Made by a program: the position numbers and the translations under genes. The notes under the pieces were generated by a model. That model saw only the letters and a list, made by a program, of their open reading frames with translations, had not been told where the DNA came from and searched no databases. Shown here piece after piece: positions 5,365 to 5,873 of a stretch of DNA of 5,873 nucleotides (the first letter of the stretch is position 1; each line of letters opens with the position of its first letter). The stretch comes from Pseudomonadota bacterium (GTDB lineage Bacteria; Pseudomonadota; Alphaproteobacteria; Rhizobiales; Devosiaceae), in contig JAEYTN010000440.1 of NCBI GenBank assembly GCA_023433985.1, positions 1 to 5,873 of the forward strand. Direction: 5' to 3'.

Positions 5365-5873
5365 GTGAAATCGACTCTATCGAACCTTGCGCTTGGCGTC
5401 GCTGCGGGCCTGTTCGTTGCGCTCGCCGCAGCCCCGGCGGCTGCCCAGGAAGTAGTGCCCGGCCCGTCCGACGACCCCGGGTGCTACGTGCCCTGGGCGG
5501 ATGACACGCAGTTCCTGAAATATGCGCCCAAGACCGGGCCGTTCCGCATCGCGCTTGCCAACGGCTACATCGCCAACACCTGGCGCATCCAGATGATCCA
5601 GACGGCGAAGGCCTATGCCGCCCAGCCGGACGTCGCCGCCAAGCTCAAGGAGTTCAAGGTCGTCTCGACCGGCGAGGACGTCGCCGCGCAGATTTCCGCG
5701 GTGAACAACTTCATCGATAGCGGCTATGACGCCATCGTCATCAACGCGCAGAACCCGCAGGCCTTCGCCCCGGTGATCCAGCGCGCCAAGGATGCCGGCG
5801 TCATCCTCGTCGCCTTCGACAACATCCTCGACACCAAGGACGCTATCAACGTCAATGTGGACCAGCATGGCCT
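5365..5873 (+). CDS. Sugar-type ABC transporter periplasmic binding protein (RbsB/Peripla_BP_4 family), N-terminal part
   Basis: The first 169 codons are present; the gene continues past the right edge. The product would bind a sugar or sugar derivative in the periplasm for an ABC importer expected downstream. Residues 1-27 are a Sec signal peptide (hydrophobic core 8-22, probable cut APAAA|QEVV). After an unusual mature leader with Cys40 (SDDPGCYVPWADD), the type I periplasmic fold begins: FRIALANGYIANTWRIQM (60-77), FKVVSTGEDVAAQISAVNNF (97-116), GYDAIVINAQNP (120-131), AKDAGVILVAFDN (141-153). This alternation fits RbsB-like proteins. GTG at 5365 is preferred because GGGAGGA lies 7 nt upstream and a signal peptide follows directly. 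An in-frame ATG at 5329 has GGAGGG only 1 nt upstream, too close. The gene diverges from the LacI-type regulator across two operators, so it is probably repressed by it. Confidence 0.9.
   Translation, partial: MKSTLSNLALGVAAGLFVALAAAPAAAQEVVPGPSDDPGCYVPWADDTQFLKYAPKTGPFRIALANGYIANTWRIQMIQTAKAYAAQPDVAAKLKEFKVVSTGEDVAAQISAVNNFIDSGYDAIVINAQNPQAFAPVIQRAKDAGVILVAFDNILDTKDAINVNVDQHG

Noticed and set aside
5283..5504. 73-residue upstream frame in the leader of the sugar-binding protein gene, with a GAGGGGG 10 nt before its ATG
   Set aside because: The product is Arg/Pro/Gly-rich without any recognised pattern and runs out of frame into the binding protein. A uORF role cannot be excluded but nothing supports it.
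5377..5868. 163-residue minus-strand frame opposite the sugar-binding protein
   Set aside because: The plus-strand frame has a ribosome site, a signal peptide and type I binding protein motifs; the antisense frame is a Val/Asp/Gly-rich shadow.
1..5873. Mobile elements, CRISPR repeats, tRNA/rRNA genes, toxin-antitoxin or phage-defence genes
   Set aside because: No direct repeat arrays, inverted terminal repeats, transposase motifs or RNA gene signatures were seen; the window reads as an ordinary metabolic and transport region.

Overview
The window looks like a chromosomal segment of a high-GC alphaproteobacterium, most likely of the Hyphomicrobiales (Rhizobium/Devosia-like). The basis is GC-rich third codon positions, dense ABC uptake genes, a LacI-type regulator facing a periplasmic sugar-binding protein gene, and the recognisable protein families. 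Genus is not resolvable from the sequence alone.

Layout. Positions 1-1658 (minus strand) hold a three-gene amino-acid ABC uptake system in the order binding protein -> permease -> ATPase. The last gene runs off the left edge. All three resemble the E. coli cystine/cysteine system TcyJ-TcyL-TcyN (FliY-YecS-YecC). A strong intrinsic terminator-like hairpin lies between the binding protein and permease genes. The permease and ATPase genes overlap by 4 bp.

Positions 1856-5153 (minus strand) hold a catabolic module read as LacI-family regulator -> enolase-superfamily (mandelate racemase type) sugar-acid dehydratase-like enzyme -> an OMP-decarboxylase-suprafamily protein (3-keto-L-gulonate-6-P decarboxylase/hexulose-P synthase type). 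The last has the catalytic D-x-K-x-x-D motif but appears to lack the usual phosphate-gripping Arg. At the right edge (5365-5873, plus strand) begins a divergent sugar-type (RbsB/Peripla_BP_4) binding protein, presumably the first gene of an ABC importer operon.

Control. The 211-bp divergent gap (5154-5364) contains two near-palindromic LacI-type operators, TGATAGCGCTTTCA and TGACAGCGCTTTCA, centred 22 bp apart. They overlap candidate promoters in both directions that share one -35 region. A hairpin downstream covers the Shine-Dalgarno sequence of the plus-strand binding protein. A candidate promoter with a degenerate operator-like core also precedes the enolase gene. Structured RNA hairpins fill the enolase/decarboxylase-like gap.

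Inference: the regulator senses a sugar or sugar-acid ligand and controls both uptake (plus-strand importer) and catabolism (enolase and decarboxylase-like enzymes). The substrate cannot be named from sequence. The cystine-type transporter is probably a separate transcription unit that happens to be adjacent. No mobile elements, CRISPR arrays or RNA genes were seen. There is no gene-free stretch over 300 bp.
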